From Takakia lepidozioides (Eukaryota > Streptophyta > Takakiopsida > Takakiales > Takakiaceae): a stretch of 64,000 bases of DNA. The notes below the pieces were generated by a model that searched no databases, was not told where the DNA came from, and saw nothing but the letters and a program-made list of their open reading frames with translations. The position numbers were made by a program, and so were the translations under genes. Shown one piece after another: positions 10,541 through 22,479 of this stretch (position 1 is the first letter of the stretch; the number at the start of each line of letters is the position of its first letter). The stretch covers positions 72,974,001 to 73,038,000 of the forward strand of contig CM060733.1 in NCBI GenBank assembly GCA_030704615.1, read 5' to 3'.

Positions 10541-11634
10541 TTAGATACACCACAATATGAGGTGAATGCAATAGATTGATAACTTACACTTTGGCCCTCT
10601 GTTCGACCCATGTGTATTGATGCAGAACCATTTTCTGAGGAGGACCGGGGTGACATTTTTCGGTGTCCATCTTGCCACCGCATTCTCTGTGGTCTTCCCT
10701 CTTGTGGCAAGGACAACCACACATCCACCGTCATCCAGGAGCATCCCCGCCAGCCCAAACCCGGCTTTCCAGTAGTCCTCAGTAAACCTGTTCCAAGTGG
10801 GCACACCATCCAGGCCCTCCAGCAGCTCCCCATCTGGAATGTCGAGGAGAACCATATCGCAAGCTCTCTCCACCTCAACCCCCCCCCCCCCCCCCCCCGA
10901 GTGCTCTTGCAATCCGTGCTCACAACCGTGAAGAATTCCATCATGGCTTCAAAACCAGGGGTGTCTTTAGGCTCTGTACTGGCAGCCCTCTTCTTGGCTT
11001 TCCCCTTCTGCTCCGCCAGAGACTTGCTGTGTTCCACCTTCTTCGCCCTGGCAGCGAGAGCGTCAAGGAAGCTCTCATTGACGCATTGGATGATGGTTGG
11101 AGGTTCTAGCTTTGGCCTGTGCGTAAACGTCACCGCCAAATACCGCCGTGTAGGCTCGCCCTCAAATGCCAACTTCTTGGCAGAGCCAGTCCCACTCCAA
11201 ACTGACTTGGGAACCCGGACGACCGGTGACTTGGTAGCAGCAACAGCAGTCGCAGGACCTTGAACAAAGTCGTCGTCCGAGTCACTCCCTTGGGTCCCCT
11301 CCTGCGCCTCCTCCGATGCCCCGATGGTTTTCTGTTTTTTGGGTGTTACTGTACTCACCTATTTCCTTGTCCTTTTCCTTTGGCCTTTATTCTTCTCATT
11401 CAATTTCTCCTGAATTCCTTCCTGAGCAAGCTCTGCCGCTTTCCTGGAGTTCGCAAGCGCTTTTGCCTCTTTTGCACCCAGCGGAGGCAGCGGAGCCCGG
11501 TTTCGTCGGGCCTCAGCATCCAGCTTCAATTGAAACTCGGATGGGTCAAGCGAGCCGGGCGGAAGGTCCACATACCAAGGGCAATCATGCAAATGTTCCA
11601 GATGCCACTCCTTCACAATATCGTCAGTGTACAT
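10541..11634 (-). pseudogene. Element A methyltransferase-like gene, catalytic exon
   Basis: The exon begins with a Lys/Arg-rich and coiled-coil-like segment (AKALANSRKAAELAQEGIQ), crosses an in-frame TAG at about 11359, and continues with CVNESFLDALAARAKK. It then reaches CDMVLLDIPDGELLEGL and GCVVVLATRGK. LDIPDG occupies the place of the D/N-P-P-Y catalytic motif IV of amino-methyltransferases. It is not a canonical match, so catalysis is unproven. A run of 20 C on the plus strand (10879-10898, poly-Gly) just before it shifts the frame relative to element B. Confidence 0.55.
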
Positions 11635-11739
11635 GGAGTCAGCCCCAGGGTTCCTCCATGCCAGGAAGAATGGTGGCTAGAAAGACAGATGACCGTTCTC
11701 CAAAAGGGAGAACTTGCAGTACCTGCATTCATGAAAAAC

Positions 11740-12355
11740 ACAATGAGGTCCCTGAACTGCAAATTCGGCACCATTTTCCCAGGTTGGGGCGGATCTGACT
11801 GGGCCTAGAAATGGAAAAATGGCGCCGAATTTCGGTTTTCGGTGACTGCCACCCTAGGGACTTAGCCATCTTGGGAGCCCGGAACTGGAAATTCGGCGCC
11901 ATTTTTCCCGGTTTGGCCTGAAAATGGCTAAGTTCCAAAACTGCCAGGGCCTAAAACTCGAAAAATGGCGCCGAAATTCGGTTTTTTGTGCCAGCCACCC
12001 TAGGGACTTAGCCATTTTCGGAGCCCTGAACTGGAAATTCGGCGCCATTTTCCCATTTCCGGCCCAAAAATGGCTAAGTCCCAAAACGGTAATAGGGCCT
12101 AGAACTGGAAAAATGGCGCCGAATTTCCAGTTCAGGGCCAGCCACCCTAGGGACTTAGCCATTTTCGGAGCCCTGAACTGGAAATTCGGCGCCATTTTCC
12201 CATTTCCGGCCCGAAAATGGCTAAGTCCCAGAACGGTAATATGGCCTTGAACTGGAAAAATGGCGCCAAATTTCCAGTTCAGGGCCAAGCACCCTAGGGA
12301 CTTAGCCATTTTCGGAGCCCTGAACTGGAAATTCGGCGCCATTTTCCCAAAGACC
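11740..12355. repeat. Element A palindrome array in an intron
   Basis: Alternating AAATTCGGCGCC and AAAATGGCGCC half-sites recur in both orientations every 40-60 bp, joined by ATGGCTAAGTCCC linkers. The array lies between exons of the methyltransferase-like gene. Near-identical higher-order units recur at about 12000, 12150 and 12290. Arginine-rich open frames here are by-products of the repeat. Confidence 0.85.
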
Positions 12356-12360
12356 AATTT

Positions 12361-14564
12361 TCATGCGCCACATGAGGCCTCTAACATCCTGAAATGCAAG
12401 GACTTGAAAGGAAGACATCGCGTATGTACCTGTACAGAAGGCGCATTGCTGCTTTGTCCGCGTTCGGCTGGTCGGTGAACTCGTGGCTCCAGCAGGCATG
12501 GGTATCTCCCGAAAGAATAGGTCGGTTTGTAGAGTAGGAAGTACCTCGTCACATAGTCGCGTAGGCTCTCTGCTGCAGGAGAAATCTCCATCTTGAACTG
12601 ATGTGCTTGTGTGTCCAGCTGCTCTTGCGCATTCGTCGTCACCTGTGGAGATTCTCCATCAGATCGCTTTCCTCAAAAAATACAATGAATCCACCCCCTA
12701 CAAGAGTAGAAGCGCCAAACGAAGCGTGGGGAAGTACCTGAAACCACCATGTCATGCGGTTCATCCACATGTCGAATGTCGGGTCAGACAGTTTGTCCGG
12801 TTTGGGGAAGCTCCACATGTCCCTTGTACTTTGGGAACCATTCCAGATTTGGAGCCACCTGGTCTGTCCAACCACCCAGCATATTCGTAAGCGCCAAACA
12901 CCACAAAACGAGTTGTTGCCACCACAATTTGGTTAAGAATGTATCACCTTTTCTGTTGCATCCACACAGGATGTGGCTAGACGATGGAGCTTCTCCAATG
13001 TCATCGTGGGCTTCAGAGTGCGGGAGTAGTGCTTCCCCACCTCCACCAGAAAGTCGGCACCAAGGGCGGGATCAGCTATGGCCATGTACTTTACCATCCG
13101 CGACGTGTTTATGCGGGCCCTGGCCTCCACAGCTTTGAGATATGATTCGAGTGCTGGGAGGGTTAGATTCTTGTCCTCTGACTCCATGTAGAACCTCCGC
13201 GCATGTGCCAAATCCTGCTGAATTTTCGTCTGTCAAGAATGCGCACATAAGATTAGAGATCCCGCTCAACACTTTTTCTTCTATTGGGGGAGGAGAGACA
13301 CATTAGCTCAACAAAACAGTGAGGAGCTTTACCCGAAATATGTAGTCCACCATGGTGTCCATGCTCAGCCTATACCAGGTTCTGTCTGCCTTTGCCTCCA
13401 ACTTGCTCAGGAGGTCGGCACTGAGCGAATTGGCAAACTCTTGCACCCCCTGCTTCCCGACATCCTTCACTCGGAAGAGCATATGGGATAAGTTGGTGGT
13501 AATGAAGGCATTCTAAGTCACCCTGCAATGCCACATTTCCATCAAACAATACTGAAATGGGAATTTTCAACAAATATGAGGATTCGCAATGAAATGACTT
13601 ACAATCGGATGGGTCCAAAAGCAAGAGGCGTTGTAACTTACGAGTTGATGTCCGCCATTGCAGCTTTGAGAAGACTGCGATCTTTGGGCCCCGCAACCTT
13701 CAGCACAACACACTCCACGGCGAAATGCCAATCGAGGTCGTTGGGGTGGGCTTCGGCTATGTGCTCCATCCATGCCAGGAGGCGATGATTGCCGTCCCTC
13801 ACGTAAAAAAATCTTACCGGACAAGTGCTGGAAAAGAGGATCAGTAGCAATCGTTCTCTCGAACTCCTCATTTCGCTTTTGCCAATGGGGACCCCATTTG
13901 TCCACCTCATCGGAAGTGTGGGCACGGGAAGCTCCGTGGTCGTTCTCAATGGAAACGTAAAACACGGCAGACCCCATTCGATATCCATTCCGGAAAGAGA
14001 ATTTCAGCTTGTCGATATCGCCTGGGAGGGCAGGTCTCACCACCTGCAATGACACCAAGCGGCAAAGGGGAATCCGAAGCTTGGCCGGGTACACCATGCC
14101 CCCCAGCACCCTGCCAATGTTGCTGTGGGTTGCCTCCAACATCTTGGCAGCGGCCAACTTCATATCCGCCTCCGACATGACGTCTGCTGCAGAGGGGTTC
14201 TCCGGCATCCCACCAGGACCGCCAAATCCAGCCTGTATGCTGCGGGTTTGGGCCTGGGGATGTCCGGGAGGATGTCATCCTGGTCAGAAAGCTCCCTGTC
14301 GTCCTCCTCAACATGGTCAGCCACCGGCGAAACCACCTCGAGCACTCTCCCCATCTGTACTGCCCTCTCCCCAGCTTCACCTCGAACTGGCACAATCCGT
14401 GCTCTTTCTGGTGTTCTTTCCTCTCCTCCACTCTCCACCGTATGGGTAATTGCAGGGGCTGCTCTTGCCCACGATGGTCTAACCGGTGTGTTACTGCCTC
14501 TTTGTGGTGTCTTGGAGGGATCCACCGTCTCTGTGCGTCCCTCGCTTACATTGGCATCTGTCAT
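12361..14564 (-). pseudogene. Element A methyltransferase-like gene, ParB-like and middle exons
   Basis: From 5' to 3' on the minus strand: an acidic linker (14564-14160), then ALPGDIDKLKFSFRNGYRMGS and YVRDGNHRLLAWMEHI (about 14080-13770), which resemble the start and the GxRR/HR-type motif of the ParB/sulfiredoxin fold. Next come TWYRLSMDTMVDYI (about 13350), LAHARRFYMESEDK...YMAIADPALGADFL (13210-12940), WMNRMTWWFQV (about 12730) and DYVTRYFLLYK (about 12545). Each block has a clear homologue in element B at 37900-39510. A frameshift separates the two ParB-like halves near 13810. ParB-like domains next to DNA methylases are known from bacteria and phages; the link here is inferred. Confidence 0.55.
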
Positions 14565-14811
14565 TTGGGCACCCCTGGCCTCTTCAGTGGCCTTTTCTCT
14601 TTCCTCCTGGCTAGCATTCTATCTCGCCTGTTCTTTTGCCCTCTCACGGGCTTTCTGTTAGCAGCAGGGGAGCCCTCCAGGACGACCACCTTTGATTGAG
14701 GCGAACTAACACCCTCGCGCGCACTGCTCACTCCCCCCTCCGCAGCCCGTGACGGTTCTCTCGCCGGGGATTGCAGGTGTAAGCCTCTCTCAAACTCTCA
14801 GTAGACCTTCG

Positions 14812-15678
14812 TTAGAACTCTTGCAAGCTCCGCAACTTCTCTGCCCTTATCCCTTGATAGTTTCTCCTCAACTCCTCGAAGAACTCCACAACTGGGTTAA
14901 AGGCAGGCACGGGTGCTGGTGCTACAGCAGGAGCTTGAGTGGATTTTCCAGCTCCTATACCACTTAACCCACTACTAGTGCTTGCAGTTGGAGATGTTTG
15001 TGTAGCTGCTGGTGTCGCCGCTGCCCTTGTGCTTCTAGTGATGGAGACATAGTTAGGTGACCAATACTCTCGCCACTCCTCAATCTCCACCGCGTGTCCC
15101 CGCCTAAATTCATGGTAATCATCCATGGGCTACCCCTCAAGGTGTTGGAATAGCCCCTTCCACGCCATGAAGGGCGTAAACAGTTATGGATTGCGCATTT
15201 GCTGCAAATCACACCAACTTTCAAACTCTTGTATGAAGTCATCAAGCTCGATGGTGCCCACAGCTCCAGAGTACCTACGTGGCCCCTTAGTAGTTCCATA
15301 CATCTCCTCCATTGTGTCCCACAACAATGGCACGGAAATTACTTGCACCCTCGGCGAGAATCCTCCTGACTCTGAGTCTGAACCTTTCTCAGAAGACACT
15401 GAAGGTGAAGGTGGCCTAAACCGCACACCTCGTCTTGTGTACCCACTAGTATCGCTAGCTTTCTTCTTCTTCTTTGCGTGGGCGGGCCCTACTGCATGTG
15501 CATCAACAACCTCCATTGCCGGATCTGCTGTCCTCACGTCCTCACGCCCTTCACCTGCCATGCCGCCTGCACCAACCTCCCCAATGCCTATTCTGTCGTA
15601 CTCTCGCTGCAGGTCCTCCCGTCCACCAACAAAAGGCGATTCAAACATGCGATGAGTTGGAGCTGTTGATGATACCAC
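14812..15678 (-). pseudogene. gag-like ORF inside element A
   Basis: The minus strand encodes a charged, Ser/Pro-rich N terminus, then ELDDFIQEFESWCDLQQMRN, FTPFMAWKGLFQHLEG and DDYHEFRRGHAVEIEEWREY, ending in a Ser/Thr/Ala-rich tail. The W-rich helical pattern resembles a retrotransposon Gag capsid region. Two in-frame stops interrupt it, near 15195 and 15132. It separates exon 1 (16412) from the rest of the methyltransferase-like gene, consistent with insertion, but no LTR was identified. Alternatively it may be a lineage-specific N-terminal extension. Confidence 0.4.
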
Positions 15679-16159
15679 CAGCGTGCCGGGCTCGTCGTCA
15701 CTCTGTCATTCCCCAAAATCGTGAGAACCAACATCGGTGCCAAAACCAGCATCGCAACGAGCAGCGCAACCACCATAGCAACAATCGTGGAACAACAATG
15801 AAAACAAAACAAGTTTAGGAAGTATGGAGTGCCATGGAACAACAATGAAAACAAATCCAACCAATGCCTAAGAATGACATGCACAAGCAGCCTTCTCCAG
15901 AGCTGCCGGCTTTGCACACGCATTGCAAACTATGTAAGCTTCACTCAACCGGTAATATGAAACACGATGAACAAATGATCAGGAATTCCATAAGACGGGA
16001 AAACAGGGTGAAATGTTTTGAAGGCACTTTATCTGCTCAGACATTCTTCTCAGCTCAGCATGGATTTCCTTAATTTTTAACCACTCAAACATTGATCATT
16101 CTTCGCAACAGCTCCTGCTTTTGCGATGCAACCATATGCTTCCAGTGATGCCAGGATGA

Positions 16160-16230
16160 AGATGCGAAAACAAAGCGAAACAACAAAGCGAAAGCAAAAG
16201 CGAAAGCGAACAAAGCGAAAGCAGAAGTGG
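16160..16230. repeat. GAAAGC/GAAACAA simple repeat
   Basis: Short tandem AAGCGAAA-type units within the first intron region of the element A methyltransferase-like gene. Confidence 0.8.
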
Positions 16231-16284
16231 CTTGCCTGGGAGTACTCGGCTTCAGTTGGCGCGGGTTGTGAGCAAGACACTGGA

Positions 16285-16412
16285 ATCTCCTGCTGGAGCT
16301 TAAGTTTGGCCATGCGAGAGATTGGCCGTCGTTCAAAGTACAAAGCTCTCAACTTCCGCCACGGTCTGGATGTGGGGTCTCTCTCAGGAGAGCCACGCCC
16401 TTCAGGCGGCAT
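16285..16412 (-). pseudogene. Element A methyltransferase-like gene, exon 1
   Basis: The exon starts with ATG at 16412 and encodes PWRKLRALYFERRPIS followed by KLKLQQEIPVS. This matches element B exon 1 at 29256-29411 (RRKLQKLYFGRRPMP...QMRLQEEIAIS). It is a short basic N terminus. The large palindrome array starts about 200 bp upstream, followed by the divergent transposase gene. Confidence 0.6.
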
Positions 16413-16619
16413 AAGTCCCAGCCAAAAAGAAAAAAGATCTCAGTTTTTTGGGGTACATGCCTCCAATAGAAGTTAATCCAAGTTTAGCATCAGATTTAGG
16501 GTACGTATCGAGGAAGCAACCGCGGAATCCCTGTATCGCCAGCCCGAATCAAAACGGACGGCGGTGGACATTTAATGCCAAACTACGCAATTAAATGTCG
16601 GATGAAGCCCTCCCTTTCG

Positions 16620-17045
16620 GATGAAATATGACGTAACCCGGCCCCGAATTTCCAACGTAGAGGTAATTCGGAACGCGACAGGATGGGAATCCGGCACCGG
16701 ATTTCCATCCTGCAGGTAATTCGGAGCGCGGATAAATGGAATCCGGCGCCGGATTTCCATCCGCCAGGTAGGGCGGCGCGCGAAATTTCCGTCACGCAGG
16801 TAATTCTGCGCGCTGATGGATGGAAATCCGGCGCCGGATTTCCATCCTGCAGGTAATTTCAAGCGCCGAATTTCCGTTATGCAGGTAATTCGGAGCCCGG
16901 ATGGATGGAAATTCGGCGCCGAATTTCCGTTATGCAGGTAATTCGGAGCCCGGATGGATGGAAATTCGGCGCCGAATTTCCATCCGCCAGGTAAGTCTAA
17001 GCGCCGAATTACCATCCTGCAGGTAATTCTGAGCGTGGCCGCTTG
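16620..17045. repeat. Element A palindrome array, proximal part
   Basis: Successive palindromes of the type AAATTCGGCGCCGAATTT and AAATCCGGCGCCGGATTT, each flanked by CAGGTAATTCGGAGC..GGATGGA linkers, are spaced roughly 60 bp. The array faces exon 1 of the minus-strand methyltransferase-like gene. Confidence 0.9.
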
Positions 17046-17149
17046 GTTTTTCGGAGAAAAACACAGTAAATTGTTAGTTTTGTGGCTAAAGTCCACTTTT
17101 AGACACGTTTTCATGGACTCCTCGACTACTAGAGGGAAATCGGAACGGC

Positions 17150-18530
17150 CCCGGACGGAAATTCGGTGTCGTTTTTCCATCCTGGGAGGTTTTTATATCG
17201 TCCAGTTTTCGGCCTCACCACCCGACCGGACTTCCTTTGATGGGGCCCGGATGGAAATTCTGGCGCCGAATTTCCATCCGGGGGATGCTCTCTGTCGGAC
17301 AGGTGCCGTCCTCTCCGCCCGAGGCGACTTCATCCGGGCGTCCCCTGTTGGATATTCGGTGCCGAATTTCCGTCCGGGGGTTGAAATGTGACGGCCAGGT
17401 GCCGGCCTCTCCCCCCTCCCCAACTGCATCCGAACGGCCCCGGATGGAAATTCGGCGCCGTTTTTCCATCCGGGGAGGTTCTTATGTCGACCAGTTTTCG
17501 ACCTGACCCCCCGACACGACTTCCTTTGGGGGGGCCCGGATGGAAATTCGGCGCCGAATCTCCATCCAGGGGATACTCTCTGTCGGACACGTGCCGGCCT
17601 CTCCGCCCGATGCAACTTCATCCGGGCGTCCCCTGTTGGATATTCGGTGCCGAATTTCCGTCCGGGGTTGAAATGTGACGGCCAGGTGCCGGCCTCTCCC
17701 CCCTCCCCAACTGCATCCGAATGGCCCCGGATGGAAATTCGGCGCCGTTTTTCCATCCGGGGAGGTTTTTATGTCGACCAGTTTTCGGCCTGACCCCCGA
17801 CACGACTTCCTTTGGGGGGGCCCGGATGGAAATTCGGCGCCGAATCTCCATCCAGGGGATGCTCTCTGTTGGACACGTGCCGGCCTCTCCGCCCGATGCA
17901 ACTTCATCCGGGCGTCCCCTGTTGGATATTCGGTGCCGAATTTCCGTCCGGGGGTTGAAATGTGACGGCCAGGTGCCTGCCTCTCCCCCCTCCCCGACTG
18001 CATCCGAACGGGCCCGGATGGAAATTCGGCGCCGTTTTTCCATCCGGGGAGGTTTTTATGTCCACCAGTTTTCGGCCTGACCCCCGACACGACTTCCTTT
18101 GGGGGGGCCCGGATGGAAATTCGGCGCCGAATCTCCATCCAGGGGATGCTCTCTGTCGCACACTTGCCGGCCTCTGCGCCCGACGCGACTTCATCCGGGC
18201 GTCCCCTATTGGATATTCGGTGCCGAATTTCCGTCCGGGGGTTGAAATGTGACGGCCAGGTGCCGGCCTCTCCCCCCTCCCCGAGTGCCTCCGAACGGCC
18301 CCGGATGGAAATTCGGCGCCGTTTTTCCATCCGCGGAGGTTTTATGTCGGCCAGTTTTCGGCCTGACCCCCCGACACGACTTCCTTTGGGGGGATCCGGA
18401 TGGAATTCGGCGCTGAATTTCCATCCGGGGGATGTTCTCTGTCGGACAGGTGCCGGCCTCTCTGCCCCAGGCGGCCCCGGTTGGATATTCGGTGCCGAAT
18501 TTCCATTCGGGGGTAGTAATGTGACAGCAC
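17150..18530. repeat. Element A palindrome array with 287-bp higher-order unit
   Basis: A 287-bp unit repeats about 4.5 times: identical landmarks fall near 17388, 17675 and 17962, then 18249. Each unit holds three palindromes about 95 bp apart, all with a CGGYGCCG centre, in AAATTCGGCGCCGTTTTT, AAATTCGGCGCCGAATCT and ATATTCGGTGCCGAATTT forms. The array fills the space between the divergent methyltransferase-like and transposase genes, so it is the likely shared control region. Long Arg-rich open frames on both strands here follow from the repeat and are not called as genes. Confidence 0.9.
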
Positions 18531-18810
18531 GGTGCCGGCTTCTCCCCTTCAGCCGACATCATTCGGACGGCCCCCCACTTTCTGACTGCATACCGTTGGC
18601 AGTTATTGCGCAAAGACCAGGGGCCGCATTCTGGAGACAAGGTTCATTAACACTCTGACTGGGGATTTTTGAGATAGTTGGCTCCCTGGATTTGGATCAG
18701 GCTTCGTCGCTCGGACAAATCGGCACCGCATTCCTTCCCATCGCTGCATCCCCCTTCTACCAGGGAGCTTGCCCGCACGTCATCCTGGCAGTCTTGTGTG
18801 CACATCTCCC

Positions 18811-21743
18811 ATGGCGGAAAACCCGAGCGCTACAGTGTACTGCCCTCCTCACGAGCATAGAGCTTCATTTCCGTGCAGAGGGGACATCTGCCGGGTGATG
18901 GAGAAATATCTGTACGTTCGATACCACCTGAAACCGGGGTTGGTTTTTTTGGAGGAGGAAAGGAAGGACTCAAACGGCGTTGTTGTCGAGAGTATTGTTG
19001 TGCTCCACGATGATTTCGGCGATGGCAGGGAATGGCGAGTTCCACCATCGGACAGCGTCATATACAGGGCTGTTGGGGACTTCATTTGCCCGCCAAATGC
19101 ACCTTCTATCCTGGCGCCTTCAACGAAACAATCCGCGAATCAGAGAGTGGGTACCTGAAAGAGAGAAGTCCGCAACGAAGTAAATCCAGAGCCGAACCCA
19201 TCAATGAAGACGAGCGAGAACCAGGTTGTTCACAACCTGTCCGACTCAGACAAGGTCATGGAAGTTCCGAGATCGTCCTGGAGATCAGGCAAGTCCTCAA
19301 TGGACGTCAGTGGACGAGGGAGTCATATTCCCAGCACGAGCACCGCAGTTCGATCTATTCTTGAAATTCTGCGAGGGCTTCACATGGAGGGACACCGCTC
19401 GGAGCTGGCCGGGCTGGACTACAGCAAGTTTGCAATTAAATCGGTTACATGCCTTCCCGCAGACGTCGACGGTAATATCTTCTTTGAGTTCCCTCCTCGG
19501 GCGGACTACTCGAGGGCGTCCGGAATGTTGACAGATATGGATAGAAAACATGACGGTCATCCTTGGTGCGTTACCAAAACCACCAGCATGAAGATGCTCG
19601 ATGGTGTGCGGGCGCGTTGCGGTGTTTCTCCCCAACTTGCTTCCACTTTAAATCCAGAGGTCACAGGAACGAGACCGATTGGACAGGCACAGCTCATCAA
19701 CCATTTCGAGCTCAGGAGAAGGTTCCGAACTCCACATTTAAGTGTGCGCATTGCAAAGAACCACCACACTGCATGTCTGTTTGTAATGCCAAGCAGTTCT
19801 ATGTGTTGCACCGTTTCCCTGACCTCACCCGAGCTTGCATACACGTTGGTTCCCATTGTCACAAATTGGCGAGGGGGAACTCGCGGGAGGCTGCCCACGA
19901 GGTAGAGCAGCTCGTTCAGGAGGAGGTTAAGTTGAGACCGGGTGCCAAACCCAAACAGATACAGCTCCTAGCCGCCCATAAGATGGCGTTGGCCAGAATT
20001 ATGTCGGAAGACGGCTCCGGAGTAAACCCTAAACCCCACTGCAGGATGCTAATAACAATTGTTATTTGTGAGATGAAAGGAGAGGACACACAATCGGAGA
20101 TGCTTCTTTGGCAGGGAATAAACGAACAAATGGCCAAGGCGGGATTGCCCCCTCCCAATTTCCGTGGTTTCATGGCGGACAACGCACAAGCAAATTGGGC
20201 TACCATCCGAAGGGTGTACGGGCAAGACCCCAATGTTCCCATGGAAGGCAAGGAGAGATCTTGTGGGTTCCATTTTCTGCAGAGCCTTTCGCAGTACACA
20301 ACCAGGCTCGTGGCGCCAGATTTCAGAGAGGAGCACCGTTCCATGTGTCTTGCGTGGAAGCGCGCTCCTACCTTGGATGATGCAGAGACACAATTTGCAT
20401 GTATACGAGCTTGGTGGACATCGTCAGGTGCTGTAAGGAAATCAGACGAGGGAGCAATGGTCAGTTGGCTAGCATGGTGGCATTATCGTTTCCTCCAGTT
20501 CGGCGACTATATGCGGGAGGTGAGTTGCACGAATTCGCGTCCCGTTGAATATTATTCTTGGCATTATTTGTAACTTGCTTGTAACCTCAACATGTGCTTG
20601 TGCAGGAAATGTGTCTCGACTCCGACACCGACATGCCCACGACAAACATGGCCGAATCAGTGCACTCTTCCTGGCATGCCTCCTCTGCGGTGCATCTGGT
20701 GGACATCCTCACTGCCACAACGGGGGACATTGTGACGTCAATTATGCAGCAAAGCAGGTACAACGAGTTCTTGAAAGGGAAACAGTGGGGCTTGGGGCCG
20801 GACAGGCAGGAAATGCTGATGCGGACTGCCTCCAGATCAAAGAATCCTCGGAAGTGGGCTCTATAGTAAAACAGTACAACATTCCCATTGTGGAGACAAG
20901 AGTGTCGGAGTCACAGTGGAGAATTGCGAGGACATTGTCGGCATTTCAAGGGAAGTGCTGCGCCATCCGAGTGGATACGAGAGCACATTGTGGTGAGATG
21001 ATTCGGAGGAACCCACACGGTGCTGTACCTGCACCTTGTTTCAGCGGCAGATTTTTTACTCCCACATTTGCTCACGCCACAAGACATTTTGGTTCTGTAG
21101 GCACGACATAATGACCTGTGTATTTGGCAAGCCCAAATACGGGATTCAGGGAATGCCGGAGCCTCCGGGCGTCTGGCCTGTTGCACCGGGTTGCAGCCTC
21201 TCTCAGAATGGGGCGGATGCTCTATCTGCAGCAGGATTTTGAATGGTGCAACACACAGACGTCCCGGCCCACGCATTTCCGGTTCCTCAGACCCAGCCAT
21301 TATAGACTGCTCGGTCTAGTAGAGACGGATTGGACAATTCTGCACATCCCACAATGCGATTCGGAAGAGTGAAGAGACACCCTCCCAACAAGTTGAATGA
21401 GACTCGGATTGCCAATGCTCTTGGGATGGCTTGCACTATTCAGAGCTCCGTGGACGTACCTCCACCCGGCCTTGGGCGTGTTTATCGGATGGCAACGGCC
21501 GGCTCGGCTGTACGCGACGATGTATACACAATTACGATTGGAGTGGAGCCGGCTTGCAATTGTACGGACTTCTCGTTGATGGAAGCAAAGAAGGGTTCAA
21601 AGTATTATCCGTGCAAGCATCTGTATTACATTTACCTGAAGAGGTTGAGGATGAACGTGACTATTGATGACTTTATTCATGCACCGGCGTTGAGCGTGAA
21701 CGAGCTGCACAAACTCCTCCTTAGGGATTCCAGAAATCATTGA
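18811..21743 (+). pseudogene. Element A SWIM-finger DDE (MULE-like) transposase, broken
   Basis: The gene starts with ATG at 18811 (CPPHEHRASFPCRGDICRV, shared with element B). A TGA stop lies at 19156. Further blocks are MLTDMDRKHDGHPWCVTKT, CAHCKEPPHCMSVC (possible zinc ribbon), GFMADNAQANWATIRR with the second catalytic Asp, CGFHFLQSL (the MULE-type C-x2-H), TTNMAESVHSSW, WRIARTLSAFQGK, and a SWIM finger CNCTDF..YPCKHLYYIYLK. Frameshifts lie near 19600 and about 21090. Relative to element B, about 110 residues holding the first catalytic Asp region are missing at about 20027. An intron begins GTGAG at about 20520. This transposase cannot be active. Confidence 0.85.
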
Positions 21744-21879
21744 TGGGGCAAAGGGAATCCTCCATATGGATATTTTCAATTGCATTTTCATGTATCAGAC
21801 TTTTTTTTGCAGTGTAATGAAATGCACCCCAAAACTCCTGGAATGAGGCAATATTCCATTCAAACTGAGATCCAACAGC

Positions 21880-22285
21880 AGTTGTGGGGCCATTTCTGGA
21901 AAAATGGCGCCGAATTTCTCTATTTTGGGCCGAAAACTGGCTAAGTCCCAACATGCACTGGTACCCGTGTCTGGAAAAATGGCGCCGAATTTCCCTATTT
22001 TGCGCCGAAAACTGGCTAAGTCCGAACATGCACTGGAAAAATGGCGCCGAATTTCCAGTTACATGGCCCAGAACTGCCCAACATCTGTGCAATCCCCAGC
22101 ACCATGTACCGAAATTCGGCGCCACATTTCCAAATTTTGGGCTTACACACCTGTCATGAGGGGACCTATAGCCGCGGAATTCGGCACCATTTTTCGCCAG
22201 AGAGACCTATTACCGCGAAATACGTCGCGGTTTTTTCCGGTTACGGACCCTATTACCGCGAAATTCGGCGCCATTTTTGCACATG
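21880..22285. repeat. Element A right subterminal palindrome array
   Basis: AAAATGGCGCCGAATTTC and its reverse recur about 8 times with GGGCCGAAAACTGGCTAAGTC linkers. The last copies (ACCGCGAAATTCGGCGCC) lie within 250 bp of the right end. Confidence 0.85.
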
Positions 22286-22479
22286 TCGCTGGAATTGGCA
22301 TGAGCGGAAGACGAAATATGATGAGCACAACTCTCAAAACTACAATTTTCCCTTCAAGGTGCCGAATAATATATTTGTTTTTTCTGACACATTGCATTAA
22401 ATTAATGTTTTTTATTTTCGAAATTTGTACTTCTGCTCATGAAAACCGATTGTCTTGCTACTCCGCTCATGCCGCTCAT

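Noticed and set aside
16620-18530. GGCGCC cores as proven methylation targets of the element's own enzyme
   Set aside because: The idea is attractive, but nothing in the sequence shows specificity; kept only as a hypothesis within the findings.
16600-18560. Long Arg/Ser-rich open frames on both strands (up to about 280 codons)
   Set aside because: They coincide exactly with the palindrome array. The repeat unit lacks stops in several frames, and its 287-bp length (not a multiple of 3) explains the frame alternation. Not genes. The same holds for 27655-28925, 33330-33770 and 42130-42900.
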